Shown here piece after piece: positions 1 to 8,929 of a stretch of 64,000 bases of DNA; within the stretch, counting starts at the first letter, position 1; each line of letters begins with the position of its first letter. This stretch comes from Acaryochloris sp. IP29b_bin.137 (lineage in GTDB: Bacteria > Cyanobacteriota > Cyanobacteriia > Thermosynechococcales > Thermosynechococcaceae): positions 23,804-87,803 of the forward strand of contig NZ_JANQOP010000232.1 in assembly GCF_028285745.1 (NCBI RefSeq). The letters run 5' to 3'. A program made the position numbers and the translations under genes. A model generated the notes under the pieces. That model was not told the origin of the DNA and did not search any database. It saw only the letters and a list, made by a program, of their open reading frames with translations.

Positions 1-2
1 TG

Positions 3-881
3 AAAGAGCCCTTGCCCGCAGAATATGGTTTGTTGCAATCCGGGCAAATTCTATTTACCTACCTCCATCTAGCAGCAGATCGTGCATTGACCGAGCAATT
101 AATGACCGCAAACGTGAGTGCGATCGCCTACGAAACCGTAGAAGTTACGTTACCCGATCGGATTTCGTTACCCTTACTGACCCCCATGAGTGTGATCGCC
201 GGTCGCCTCTCGATTCAGTTTGGCGCGCGGTTTCTAGAACGACAGCAAGGTGGACGAGGGGTTTTGCTAGGGGGTATTCCGGGTGTTAAACCGGGCAAAG
301 TCGTTATCCTTGGCGGTGGCGTGGTGGGAACAGAAGCGGCGCGCATTGCTGTGGGTATGGGGGCTCAAGTTACAATTTTAGATATCAATGTGGAACGGCT
401 CTCGTACTTAGAGACTCTGTTTGGTTCTCGGGTCGAGCTGCTCTACAGCAATCCTCGGTATTTAGAACAAGTTCTACCGACTGCAGATCTCTTAGTTGGA
501 GCGGTATTGGTCCCTGGTAAGCGGGCTCCCATTTTAGTCTCCCGTCAACTCGTCCAGAAGATGGTGCCAGGTTCGGTGATTGTGGATGTCGCGGTCGATC
601 AAGGCGGCTGTATCGAAACCCTACATACTACCTCCCATACCGATCCAGTCTACGAAGCGGAAGGGGTTCTCCATTATGGCGTTCCTAATATGCCTGGTGC
701 AGTGCCGTGGACAGCGACCCAAGCCTTAAATCACAGTACGTTCCCGTTTGTAGCTAAACTGGCGAACGATGGTTTAAAAGCCCTCGAGCAAGATACAGCG
801 TTGCAAAAGGGATTGAATGTTGTTCAACAGCGCTTGGTTCACCCTGCAGTCCAGCAAGTGTTTCCCGACTTGGTCGCCTAA
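3..881 (+). CDS. ald: Alanine dehydrogenase, N-terminus cut off by the window edge
   Basis: NAD-dependent L-alanine dehydrogenase, which interconverts alanine with pyruvate and ammonium in the cytoplasm. The frame is open from base 3 and reads [15 protein letters not shown], which is internal to the family, so about 70 N-terminal residues lie outside the window. The visible part has the FTYLHLAA segment with the catalytic His of the family, the Rossmann glycine motif GGGVVG around base 315 followed by an acidic strand end (LDINVER), and DVAVDQGGC carrying the expected active-site Asp. The C-terminal [14 protein letters not shown] block is also typical. The internal TTG at base 12 is not a real start. 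A HIP1 octamer lies inside the gene at 120-127. The next gene follows after 63 bases on the same strand. Confidence 0.95.
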   Translation, partial: KEPLPAEYGLLQSGQILFTYLHLAADRALTEQLMTANVSAIAYETVEVTLPDRISLPLLTPMSVIAGRLSIQFGARFLERQQGGRGVLLGGIPGVKPGKVVILGGGVVGTEAARIAVGMGAQVTILDINVERLSYLETLFGSRVELLYSNPRYLEQVLPTADLLVGAVLVPGKRAPILVSRQLVQKMVPGSVIVDVAVDQGGCIETLHTTSHTDPVYEAEGVLHYGVPNMPGAVPWTATQALNHSTFPFVAKLANDGLKALEQDTALQKGLNVVQQRLVHPAVQQVFPDLVA

Positions 882-944
882 ATCAGCTCTGGGAGAGCGG
901 CTCAAAGGTATGCTGAAGGAGAAGTCTTGATTGTGCGCTAACCT

Positions 945-1772
945 ATGTCCCAGTCTGGTGAATTAAATCCTGATGCTGATCTGGTCTTAGTCGCTGGGGC
1001 GACAGGTGGTGTGGGGCAGTTGACGGTAGGAGAACTGCTGGCCCAAAACATCAAGGTGCGAGTGTTAGCCCGCAGTGCCGATAAAGCGCGGCAGATGTTT
1101 GCCGATCAAGTGGAGATTGTGGTGGGAGATACCCGAGCGGCAGAAACCCTCCCAGCGGTGATGCCCGGTGTGACCCATATTATTTCCTGCACGGGCAGCA
1201 CGGCTTTCCCTACCGCCCGATGGGAGTTTCGAGCCGCCTCAACTCGGTGGGAATGGTTTAAGCGATATGCTAGGCCGAGCTATTGTCGCGCGCAAGCGGA
1301 TAACAGCCCTGAAAAGGTGGATGCGGTGGGTGGGCAGAATTTGGTTGATGCTGCACCTCAGGATTTAAAGCGGTTTTTGCTGGTGTCGGCTTGTGGCATT
1401 GAGCGCAAAAATAAGTTGCCGTTTAGTATTCTCAATACCTTTGGGGTCTTAGATGCCAAGCTGGTGGGTGAAATAGCCCTTCGCCATTCAGGATTGCCCT
1501 ATACGATTGTGCGTCCTGGCCGCCTGATTGATGGCCCCTATACGTCCTATGACCTCAATACACTTTTGAAAGCGAAAACGGAAAGTCGCTTGGGCATTGT
1601 TGTTGGTACGGGAGATAAGCTATCGGGAGAAACGAGTCGGATTGATTTGGCGGCGGCTTGTGTGGCTTGTCTGCAGAATCCCCACACGGTGGGCAAGGTT
1701 TTTGAAATAATGAGTGAGGGGGTTCGACCTAGCACTATTGACTGGAACACTTTATTTTCGCAACTGGTTTAG
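945..1772 (+). CDS. NAD(P)-binding atypical SDR (NmrA/Ycf39-like)
   Basis: A 275-residue Rossmann-fold protein of the atypical short-chain dehydrogenase type. The nucleotide-binding motif GATGGVGQ lies at residues 18-25, followed by a basic strand end (RVLARSADKAR) that would favour NADP. There is no classical YxxxK catalytic pair, as in NmrA/Ycf39-like proteins, which are often chaperones or regulators and not enzymes. The TAFPTARWEF segment and the KVDAVGGQNLV segment resemble cyanobacterial and plastid proteins related to photosystem II assembly factors. That link is from memory and the substrate cannot be read from sequence. It lies 63 bases after ald and 8 bases before the next gene, so it may be co-transcribed with both. 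Confidence 0.75.
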   Translation: MSQSGELNPDADLVLVAGATGGVGQLTVGELLAQNIKVRVLARSADKARQMFADQVEIVVGDTRAAETLPAVMPGVTHIISCTGSTAFPTARWEFRAASTRWEWFKRYARPSYCRAQADNSPEKVDAVGGQNLVDAAPQDLKRFLLVSACGIERKNKLPFSILNTFGVLDAKLVGEIALRHSGLPYTIVRPGRLIDGPYTSYDLNTLLKAKTESRLGIVVGTGDKLSGETSRIDLAAACVACLQNPHTVGKVFEIMSEGVRPSTIDWNTLFSQLV

Positions 1773-1780
1773 CTCCCACA

Positions 1781-2536
1781 ATGCAGCGTGTCGCTCAGTT
1801 TTTTTCGAGACAACCCCCTCTAACCCATAACATCTTGAGTATTGGCTTTCGGGGCGCTGGGAAAACTGTATTTCTGGCAGGGAGTTATACCTCTTTACAC
1901 TTCAACCGCAAAAAAGCTCGACTCCACCAAGAATGGTTGGATTGCCAAGATGCAGAGTCTCATCAGAAGATGGACCAACTGCTAAACTACATCACCCAAA
2001 CCCATCAGTATCCGCCGCCAACGTTAAAGGTCACGGATTTTAACTTTAGTGTTAAAGTTCGCACCCTCTGCGGCGTTAAGACCCGTTGCCATTTGCATTG
2101 GTGGGACATTCCAGGGGAGTTTTGTCAGCCCAATAATGCCGACTTGCAGTTGTTACTGTTTAGTTCCCATGCCTGCTGTCTACTGATTGATGCCCCAGCC
2201 TTTGTCAATGACCCTCCCTATCAGCAGAGGATTGAATCAGTTATGCAACAGTTGGCGCAATTCCTCCCTCAATCTCAAGCCAATCGTCCTCATTACCCTT
2301 TGGCTGTGATTTTAACCAAATTTGATTTACTGCAAACGGAGCTGAGTCGGGGACAACTGAAACAACAGCTTAAACCCTTTGTCCAGGATTTGCGCAGCCG
2401 TCAGATTAACTCCCACGGCTTCACCTCTGCCATTCCACTGATTTCTTTTGGAGCAAGTGTGACGTTGCATCCCCAAGGTACGGGTGCGCCTTTTCGGTGG
2501 CTGATCGCTGAATTGAAAAAAACTGAACAGCGATGA
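1781..2536 (+). CDS. P-loop GTPase-like protein
   Basis: A 251-residue protein with the motifs of a TRAFAC-type GTPase. The P-loop GFRGAGKT is at residues 22-29, a switch-II-like WWDIPGE near residue 107, and a base-recognition motif TKFD near residue 177. There is no signal peptide or membrane segment. It starts 8 bases after the SDR gene, so the two are probably read together, and it stands just upstream of the CHAT-TIR gene, separated from it by 171 bases. The WDxPG form is seen in bacterial double-GTPase or traffic-type GTPases linked to conflict systems and surface signalling, but I cannot assign a specific family. Its job is unknown, and a role with the downstream CHAT/TIR genes is inference from position only. 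Confidence 0.7.
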   Translation: MQRVAQFFSRQPPLTHNILSIGFRGAGKTVFLAGSYTSLHFNRKKARLHQEWLDCQDAESHQKMDQLLNYITQTHQYPPPTLKVTDFNFSVKVRTLCGVKTRCHLHWWDIPGEFCQPNNADLQLLLFSSHACCLLIDAPAFVNDPPYQQRIESVMQQLAQFLPQSQANRPHYPLAVILTKFDLLQTELSRGQLKQQLKPFVQDLRSRQINSHGFTSAIPLISFGASVTLHPQGTGAPFRWLIAELKKTEQR

Positions 2537-2707
2537 TGGCGTGGTGCTAACGAGGAGGGCTAATTCCCGTTGCAGCTAAACCCCAAGGATTGAATACGGA
2601 CATTGGGGGCGTGCTGAAACTACTCTGAGCCTTTGGTTTCATTCAGTCAAGCTTTGCATATATTCTGGGATAAAGACTGATAGAACCCTAGTGATGTAAC
2701 GGAATCG

Positions 2708-4846
2708 GTGATAGCAGATACTTCGGTGAAGAAAATCCTGATTTTGGCAGCAAATCCTAAGGATACTCAGTCCCTGCGCTTGGATGAAGAGGTCCGTACC
2801 ATTCAAGAAAAACTTAAACGCTCCAAGCTGCGGGATGACTTTGAGATTGTCTCTTGCTGGGCCGTCAGAATTGAGGATTTACAGCAAGCATTATTAGACG
2901 AGAATCCCCAAATTGTGCATTTCTTGGGGCATGGTGCGGGAAAAGAAGGCTTGGCGCTGGAAGATGGGCAAGGGCGAGCCAAATTAGTGAGTTCGAGGTC
3001 GCTGGCCAAGCTGTTTAAGTTTTTCCAGGATAAGGTTGAATGTGTTTTACTGAATGCTTGTTATTCCAGTGTGCAGGCAGAGGTGATTTACCAGCATATT
3101 GATACCGTGATTGGCATGAAGCAGGCCATTGGTGATCAAGCTGCGGTGAAGTTTGCAGGTGGTTTTTATAGTTGTTTGGGGGCGGGACGCTCCTACCGAG
3201 ATGCCTATGAGTTTGGCTGTAATGCCATTGATTTGGAGGGATTGCCAGATCACTTAGTCCCTGTGTTGCAGCAGAGGGTGAAAACAACGGCCCAGGCCCA
3301 TGTCTTTATTAGCTATCGCAGTGAAGCGCCGGATCAAGCTTTGGCGGAGGCATTGAATGCAGGACTGCAACAGGCTGGGCACCGAACGTTTATGGCGGCA
3401 GCCAGTTTGAACTTGGGGGATAACTGGCCCCAACGGATCGATCAAGAGCTGGAGCGGTGTGATTACTTTATCCTGCTGCTATCGGCTCAGTCGGCGACCA
3501 GCGAGATGGTGACGGAGGAAGTTCGCAGGGCAAGGGATCTGCGAGATCAACGGTCGGAACCAAGGCCGATTATTTTGCCGATCCGAGTCAATTTTCCGAT
3601 GGATTCACCGTTGAATTATGAGCTGCGGGGATATTTGAATCGGATTCAGCAGCGGGAATGGCGAACCCCCGATGATACGCAGCCGATTTTGGCGGAGGTG
3701 CTAAAACTGCTCGCGAATGGCGAGGTCCCTGCTCCAATCGTTTCTCCTGAGTCAGCGCCCATTCTTGAGGAAACACCGGATCAGCCGCCCTTGCCTGTGG
3801 CGGAACCCGATTTAATGCGGGAACCGGGTGGGGTGGTGAGTTTAAAGTCGAGTTTGTATGTGGAACGACCACCGATTGAGGCGGATTGTTTTGCTGAGAT
3901 TGAACAACCGGGGGCTTTAATTCGGATTAAAGCCCCTCGGCAGATGGGTAAGACATCATTGATGGCGAGAATTTTGCACCATGCTCAAGCACAAGGCTAT
4001 GCCGCGATTCCTCTGAGCTTTCAGCGGGCGGATAATCAGTTGTTTTCAAATTTGGACCAATTTTTGCGGTGGTTTTGTGAGCAGGTTGGGCGAAAGCTGA
4101 AGAAGTTTGACCAGATTGATGAGTTTTGGAGTGGGTTTGGCAGTAAGGATAAGTGCAATGCCTATTTTGAAGAATGCCTATTAGAAGAGCTAGATCAGCC
4201 GTTGGTATTGGGATTAGATGAGGTTGATTTGGTCTTTCCTCATCGGCAGGTGGCGGATGACTTTTTTGGTCTGCTACGGTCCTGGTATGAATCGGCCCGG
4301 TATGGGGATATGGGCAGTGAACTATGGAGTAAGTTGCGATTAGTGGTGGTGCATTCAACGGAAGCCTATGTGCCCCTAAATATTAATCAGTCACCGTTTA
4401 ATGTGGGTAAAAACGTTGAACTCACGGACTTTACGGCTGGGCAGGTACAGACTTTAGCCCGCTGCTATGGGATAGATCAGTTAGAAAGCACCGTAAATAT
4501 GTTGTTGACTTTGGTGGGGGGGCATCCTTTTTTGGTTCGGAAAGCGCTCTATCATCTGCGGCGAAACGAATTTACCGTTGCAGAGTTTAAGAAAACCTCT
4601 GCAACTGAGGCAGGTGTTTATAGTGATCATTTACGGCGTCATCTATTAAATCTTCAACAGTACCCTAATTTGGCTGGAGCACTGCGACAGGTTGTGATGA
4701 GAAATACGCCTGTAAATTTGGAGTCGGAAGCAGCATTTAAGCTAGAAAGTATGGGACTGATTTCTTGGCAGGGCAATGAGGCATTACCTCGGTGCGATGT
4801 ATATCGCCAGTATTTTCGTGATCATTTGAATTTAGGAAAGGCTTAA
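2708..4846 (+). CDS. CHAT-TIR-AAA-like (AAA_35) fusion protein
   Basis: A 712-residue multidomain protein starting with GTG. Residues 5-185 form a CHAT (caspase-like) peptidase domain with the paired catalytic residues visible: His75 in HFLGHG and Cys118 in LLNACYS. Residues 197-335 form a TIR domain (VFISYRSE start) with Glu271 in the position of the NADase glutamate. A proline-rich linker follows (about 340-375), then an AAA_35-type ATPase domain with Walker A RQMGKTS near residue 411 and Walker B LGLDEVD. This has the architecture of a sensor ATPase joined to two effector domains, as in STAND-like immune proteins. The next gene carries a related AAA domain 25 bases downstream. An abortive-infection or stress role is inference. 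No HIP1 octamer lies in this gene, unlike most of the window. Confidence 0.85.
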   Translation: MIADTSVKKILILAANPKDTQSLRLDEEVRTIQEKLKRSKLRDDFEIVSCWAVRIEDLQQALLDENPQIVHFLGHGAGKEGLALEDGQGRAKLVSSRSLAKLFKFFQDKVECVLLNACYSSVQAEVIYQHIDTVIGMKQAIGDQAAVKFAGGFYSCLGAGRSYRDAYEFGCNAIDLEGLPDHLVPVLQQRVKTTAQAHVFISYRSEAPDQALAEALNAGLQQAGHRTFMAAASLNLGDNWPQRIDQELERCDYFILLLSAQSATSEMVTEEVRRARDLRDQRSEPRPIILPIRVNFPMDSPLNYELRGYLNRIQQREWRTPDDTQPILAEVLKLLANGEVPAPIVSPESAPILEETPDQPPLPVAEPDLMREPGGVVSLKSSLYVERPPIEADCFAEIEQPGALIRIKAPRQMGKTSLMARILHHAQAQGYAAIPLSFQRADNQLFSNLDQFLRWFCEQVGRKLKKFDQIDEFWSGFGSKDKCNAYFEECLLEELDQPLVLGLDEVDLVFPHRQVADDFFGLLRSWYESARYGDMGSELWSKLRLVVVHSTEAYVPLNINQSPFNVGKNVELTDFTAGQVQTLARCYGIDQLESTVNMLLTLVGGHPFLVRKALYHLRRNEFTVAEFKKTSATEAGVYSDHLRRHLLNLQQYPNLAGALRQVVMRNTPVNLESEAAFKLESMGLISWQGNEALPRCDVYRQYFRDHLNLGKA

Positions 4847-4871
4847 CTGGGGCAAGAGGAGAGATCTAAAG

Positions 4872-6725
4872 ATGCAAAAAAATCAATTCGGCTCCAACTT
4901 TACCTACACCGTAGGAGGCAGTCTCAAACAAGGTGACTCAAGCTATGTAATCCGTGCAGCAGACCAAGCATTTTATAAGGCTTTGAATAACGGTGAGTTT
5001 TGCTATGTTCTCAATTCTCGACAGATGGGCAAATCTAGTTTGCGAGTGCGAACGATGCAAAGACTGCAATCCGAAGGAATTAAGTGTGGGGTTGTGGATA
5101 TTACTTCGATTGGAAATCATGATGTCACAGCAGATATGTGGTACCTGGGGGTAGCCCGACGTCTAGTAAGGAGTTTTGGAATAAAGATTAATACTCGCCA
5201 GTGGTGGGAATCTCAAGTCGATTTATCACCGTTGCAAAGGTTTGGAGAGTTTTTTGAGTCGATTTTGCTGACCCACATTCCGGAAAAGTTGGTAATCTTT
5301 ATTGATGAAATAGATAGCATTTTGCGTCTCGACTTCAAAGATGATTTTTTCGCATTAATTCGTAGTTTTTATGAACTGAGAGCTGAAAACCTATCTTTTG
5401 AACGGCTGACGTTTGCATTGTTAGGCGTTGCTACCCCTTCAGATTTAATTCAAGATAGAAACCGAACTCCTTTTAATATTGGAAAAGCGATTGAGTTAAA
5501 AGGTTTCCAGATAGAAGAAGCTACAGCATTAACCACTGGTTTGGCTAGAAAAGTTGACAGCCCTTATGCAGTTTTACAAAATATTTTAGCTTGGACTGGT
5601 GGACAGCCATTTTTAACCCAAAAGCTCTGTCGATTGGTTGCAGAGGCTGACTTCATTACATTGGGGAATGAAGCCCAAACAATTGAAAAGTTGGTCAGAA
5701 CTCAAATTATTGAGAATTGGGAAATCCAGGACGAGCCGGAACATTTACGAACTATTCGAGATCGTATTCTTCGTGATGAAGAAAGTTCAGGACGACTTTT
5801 GGGATATTATCAGGATATCCTAAAAGAAGGAATGATTATTAGTTTTACTGATGACTATGCTCAACAACAGTTGCTTCTTTCTAATTTGATTATTCGCAAT
5901 CATGGCTACTTAAAAGTTTGCAGCAAAATTTATGCAGAAGTCTTTAATCCTGAATGGATAGAGAATACTTTGGAGAAATTACGCCCCTATGCAGAGAGCA
6001 TAAGAGCCTGGGAGAAATCTGAGCAGATGAATCATTCGTTCTTATTACAAGGAAAGGGGTTGAAAGAAGCCCAATTATGGGCTGCAGGAAAAAGTTTACG
6101 CGACTTGGATTATGAATTTTTAGCAGCGAGCCAATTGGAAGAAAAACAAAAAATTGAGCAAGCTCTTGTATTCGAATTCAAGTCCAAGCAAATATTGGAG
6201 AAGGCTAATAAAATAGCCAAGCGACGTCTGCAGATTGGAATGCTTATTCTAGGAATAGCTTTATCTGCAGCACTTGGAGCAATTCAGCTAGCGAAAAGTA
6301 GTGTAGAAGCTAAATATAAAGCAGATGAGGTGACTAAGGAGGTTAAGAGAAAACTTGACCGATCAGCGAATCAACTGGCATTCTTGAACTCCCAAGTTGC
6401 CAACGCTATGAATAAGTTGAATAAGTCAAGAACAGCTTTAGAAAAGTCAAGGAATGATAAAAGAATGGCCAAACAAGAAGCTGATTTTGTTAAAGCCAAT
6501 TTAAATAAAGCTATTTGGGATTCTAAACAATCAATCACCTCGCTTAAACAGAAACAATTGACCGAAAAAGAAAAAACTGCTCAAGCTCTAAAGCTTGCTA
6601 AAATAGCTAATTCCTCAAAAAAAATAGCCCTTATTCAATACAATAAAATCAAAAAAGAAGTTAAGAAAAAAATACCGAATTGCATAATACTGAAAAGAAA
6701 TATTTTCTTACTAAGAACCATTTGA
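4872..6725 (+). CDS. AAA-like (AAA_35) ATPase with membrane segment and coiled coil; probably the front half of a split gene
   Basis: A 617-residue protein with a strong ribosome binding site (AGAGGAG) before its ATG. Residues 10-350 are an AAA_35-type domain with Walker A SRQMGKSS (49-56) and Walker B VIFIDEIDSI (141-150). Residues 453-473 form one membrane helix, followed by a lysine-rich coiled coil to about residue 595. The last 15 residues lose the heptad pattern and end 46 bases inside the next ORF. At 6666-6672 there is a run of seven A; a -1 shift there continues directly into the CHAT frame, giving a coherent coiled-coil to CHAT junction. AAA-TM-CHAT single chains are a known cyanobacterial architecture, so this and the next ORF are best read as one gene broken or recoded by frameshift. 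Confidence 0.85.
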   Translation: MQKNQFGSNFTYTVGGSLKQGDSSYVIRAADQAFYKALNNGEFCYVLNSRQMGKSSLRVRTMQRLQSEGIKCGVVDITSIGNHDVTADMWYLGVARRLVRSFGIKINTRQWWESQVDLSPLQRFGEFFESILLTHIPEKLVIFIDEIDSILRLDFKDDFFALIRSFYELRAENLSFERLTFALLGVATPSDLIQDRNRTPFNIGKAIELKGFQIEEATALTTGLARKVDSPYAVLQNILAWTGGQPFLTQKLCRLVAEADFITLGNEAQTIEKLVRTQIIENWEIQDEPEHLRTIRDRILRDEESSGRLLGYYQDILKEGMIISFTDDYAQQQLLLSNLIIRNHGYLKVCSKIYAEVFNPEWIENTLEKLRPYAESIRAWEKSEQMNHSFLLQGKGLKEAQLWAAGKSLRDLDYEFLAASQLEEKQKIEQALVFEFKSKQILEKANKIAKRRLQIGMLILGIALSAALGAIQLAKSSVEAKYKADEVTKEVKRKLDRSANQLAFLNSQVANAMNKLNKSRTALEKSRNDKRMAKQEADFVKANLNKAIWDSKQSITSLKQKQLTEKEKTAQALKLAKIANSSKKIALIQYNKIKKEVKKKIPNCIILKRNIFLLRTI

Positions 6726-7804
6726 GATTAACTCAAAAGGCACTGGTTGATAATGTAGGTGATACGCCTGAAAGAATTTATAGAACTACTGGCCAAAATC
6801 CAGCAATTATATATATAAATTTTAATTCATATATAAGTGCTAATAATTCTGAAATAGACCAGAGAAGGTTAGGAATTTATCTAATTACATCCAAAGGGCA
6901 ATGGCCAATCGAAACACCTCAAGATGCAACGGAAGAAAATGTGTTAAAAACTTTGGATGCTTACAAGGTGGAAATAGAAAAACCATATACTTTTATAGAG
7001 ACTAGAGAAATAGGATATAAGCTATATAGCTGGTTAATATCACCAGTAGAAGAAGAGCTTAGAAAGCAAAACATTAACAATCTAGTATTTGTTATGGATT
7101 CTGAATTGCGTCCTATGGCTCTATCTGCATTATATGATGGTGAAAAATACTTGATCGAGAAATACAGTATTGGTATTATGCCTGGGCTATCTCTCGTTAG
7201 CAATCGTCATGTAAACCTGAAGAATTCCACGGTATTGGCAGCAGGTATTTCTAAAGAAAAACCTCCTTATCCTCCACTTAAATATGTAAAGAATGAGCTT
7301 GAAAGCATTAGTCAAAGTTGGCCAGGAAAAGTTGATGTATTACTAGATCGTGAGTTTACTTTTAGTAATCTTAAGCAGCAAGGCCATCAAATTGTTCATT
7401 TCGTTACGCGAACAGAATTTAGTCGTGTTAAACCAGAGCTTTCAACAATCAATAGCTGGGATAAGGAGTTGACTGTTGATGATTTTAGTAAGCTAGGGTG
7501 GTTCGATTCAAGAGTTAATTTACTTGTTCTTAGTGGAGGTTCAACAACTGTTGGGAATGCAAAGTATAAGTTTGGATTTGCTGGATTTGCTATTCAATCA
7601 GGGGTAAATTCAGTACTTTCAAGCTTGTGGGATCTTGACGATCAATCTACTGCTACATTAATAGGAGAATTCTACAATCAACTCAAAGTAGCTCCAACTA
7701 AATCTGAGGCACTTCGGCGAGCACAGGTGTCTATGATCAAGAATCCAGATTTTCGGCATCCGGCTCATTGGGCTAGTTATACAATTATAGGTAATCCTTG
7801 GTAA
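6680..7804 (+). CDS. CHAT domain protein with both catalytic residues replaced (pseudo-protease)
   Basis: A 374-residue ORF whose only in-frame start near the front is a TTG without a clear ribosome binding site, overlapping the previous gene in the -1 frame. Residues about 105-374 form a CHAT domain with the usual landmarks: LRPMALSALYDG, the LPGLS-like turn MPGLSLV, SSLWDLDD, and the C-terminal HPAHWASYTIIGNPW. The catalytic His position of the VHLATHG motif is Arg244 (VHFVTRTEF) and the catalytic Cys position of LSACET is Gly287 (LSGGSTT), so it should have no peptidase activity. Translation probably depends on frameshifting from the upstream gene or on reinitiation. The region is AT-rich compared with neighbours, which fits an acquired accessory locus. 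Confidence 0.8.
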   Translation: MHNTEKKYFLTKNHLRLTQKALVDNVGDTPERIYRTTGQNPAIIYINFNSYISANNSEIDQRRLGIYLITSKGQWPIETPQDATEENVLKTLDAYKVEIEKPYTFIETREIGYKLYSWLISPVEEELRKQNINNLVFVMDSELRPMALSALYDGEKYLIEKYSIGIMPGLSLVSNRHVNLKNSTVLAAGISKEKPPYPPLKYVKNELESISQSWPGKVDVLLDREFTFSNLKQQGHQIVHFVTRTEFSRVKPELSTINSWDKELTVDDFSKLGWFDSRVNLLVLSGGSTTVGNAKYKFGFAGFAIQSGVNSVLSSLWDLDDQSTATLIGEFYNQLKVAPTKSEALRRAQVSMIKNPDFRHPAHWASYTIIGNPW

Positions 7805-7953
7805 TAAAAATATTAAAAATTTTTGTTTGGCTAACACTTCTCTTGATTGTTAATATTTGTTCTGTTTTTTGTAAGCTTACTCATAGCCTTTTGCCAATTT
7901 ACTAAGGCAATATGTTGAGCAATTAATTGAATTTTTATAAGTTATTTCTTGAC

Positions 7954-8826
7954 TTACTCTCTATGTTTCATCCTTAAGAGACTATCCATAAGCTTTTTCC
8001 GTATTGTCTCAAAATGTGCATGATACCGTCGCCCATGGCCAGGTAAAATCCATTCAAAGTCATAATCTAAAAGTTTTTGCATCGATTGAATTTGCTCTTC
8101 CCAAGAATGCCAGCAGTAGCGCCGGAACCCAACCAAACGATTTGCCCCTGCAGACCAAGCCAAATGGTCCCCCGTAAACAAGAAATTCTTGTGCAGAAGC
8201 ACTGTATGGCCTTTGCTATGGCCTGGTACGGGAATAATGAGCAGATCTGAGGCCAAAGGATAGGGCTCAGTCCCTTCAATCTGTAATTCCACGTCTTGGG
8301 TTCCTGTAGAAATATCATCCTGGTGCAAGATCCGTGTACAGTCAAAATGCGATTGGAACTGGGCATGATCCGCCACATCATCTCGATGGGTGAGATACAT
8401 ATACTTGACACCCCCCATTGCTTCTAGCTGTTTGACCAAGGGTGGGGTGAATCGGGGTGAATCCACCAGAACATTGCCCTCATCTCGTTGAATGAAATAG
8501 CTGGTGGCTCCAAAGGATTTTTCAGAATGGTAGCCACAGTGATAGACATTCTCAGCAATTAGAATGGGTAGGCTCTGTTGGACCTGTCGAATATCCGTGG
8601 GCTTGTCTACGGTACCAATCGAAGCCGTCGGGCAAGCGAGTAACGCCTGGAGGGCATGTAGCCGTTCCTTGTCTTCTGTGGGCTGAGCAAACACTGCAGA
8701 CTGATTGCCATCCCGATGAAAAATTTCCGGGGCCATCCATCGACAGGTATCACAGTCAATGCAGGTGCTATCTACGTACACATCACCCGTAACGTTTTGC
8801 GATCGCCTTTTCTGTATCTGAGCCAT
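7954..8826 (-). CDS. Ferredoxin-domain MBL-fold metallohydrolase
   Basis: A 290-residue protein with two domains. Residues 15-75 are a single-cluster ferredoxin: CIDCDTC (C-x2-C-x2-C) plus a later ACPTASI cysteine. Residues about 90-285 are a metallo-beta-lactamase fold with the metal motif THRDDVADH in place of the classical HxHxDH, then PGHSKGHT, a GDHLAW metal aspartate and a late LPGHGRRY histidine. Frame analysis allows an upstream extension, but ATG 8826 was chosen because it has an AGAGG site at the right distance and the extension lacks domain character and overlaps the divergent gene. It diverges from the DUF39 gene across about 100 bases. The substrate is unknown; such fusions suggest redox-linked hydrolysis or sulfur chemistry. 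Confidence 0.85.
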   Translation of the reverse strand: MAQIQKRRSQNVTGDVYVDSTCIDCDTCRWMAPEIFHRDGNQSAVFAQPTEDKERLHALQALLACPTASIGTVDKPTDIRQVQQSLPILIAENVYHCGYHSEKSFGATSYFIQRDEGNVLVDSPRFTPPLVKQLEAMGGVKYMYLTHRDDVADHAQFQSHFDCTRILHQDDISTGTQDVELQIEGTEPYPLASDLLIIPVPGHSKGHTVLLHKNFLFTGDHLAWSAGANRLVGFRRYCWHSWEEQIQSMQKLLDYDFEWILPGHGRRYHAHFETIRKKLMDSLLRMKHRE

Positions 8827-8929
8827 CGTTGAAACCTCTTGAAACGCAGCCTGTCTCCAGCCTAGCGTGAGCCTCAAGTCTTTAGCCGCAGTGATAGGCT
8901 GTAACCGTCCGCGACTTCCCCTCACTCCT

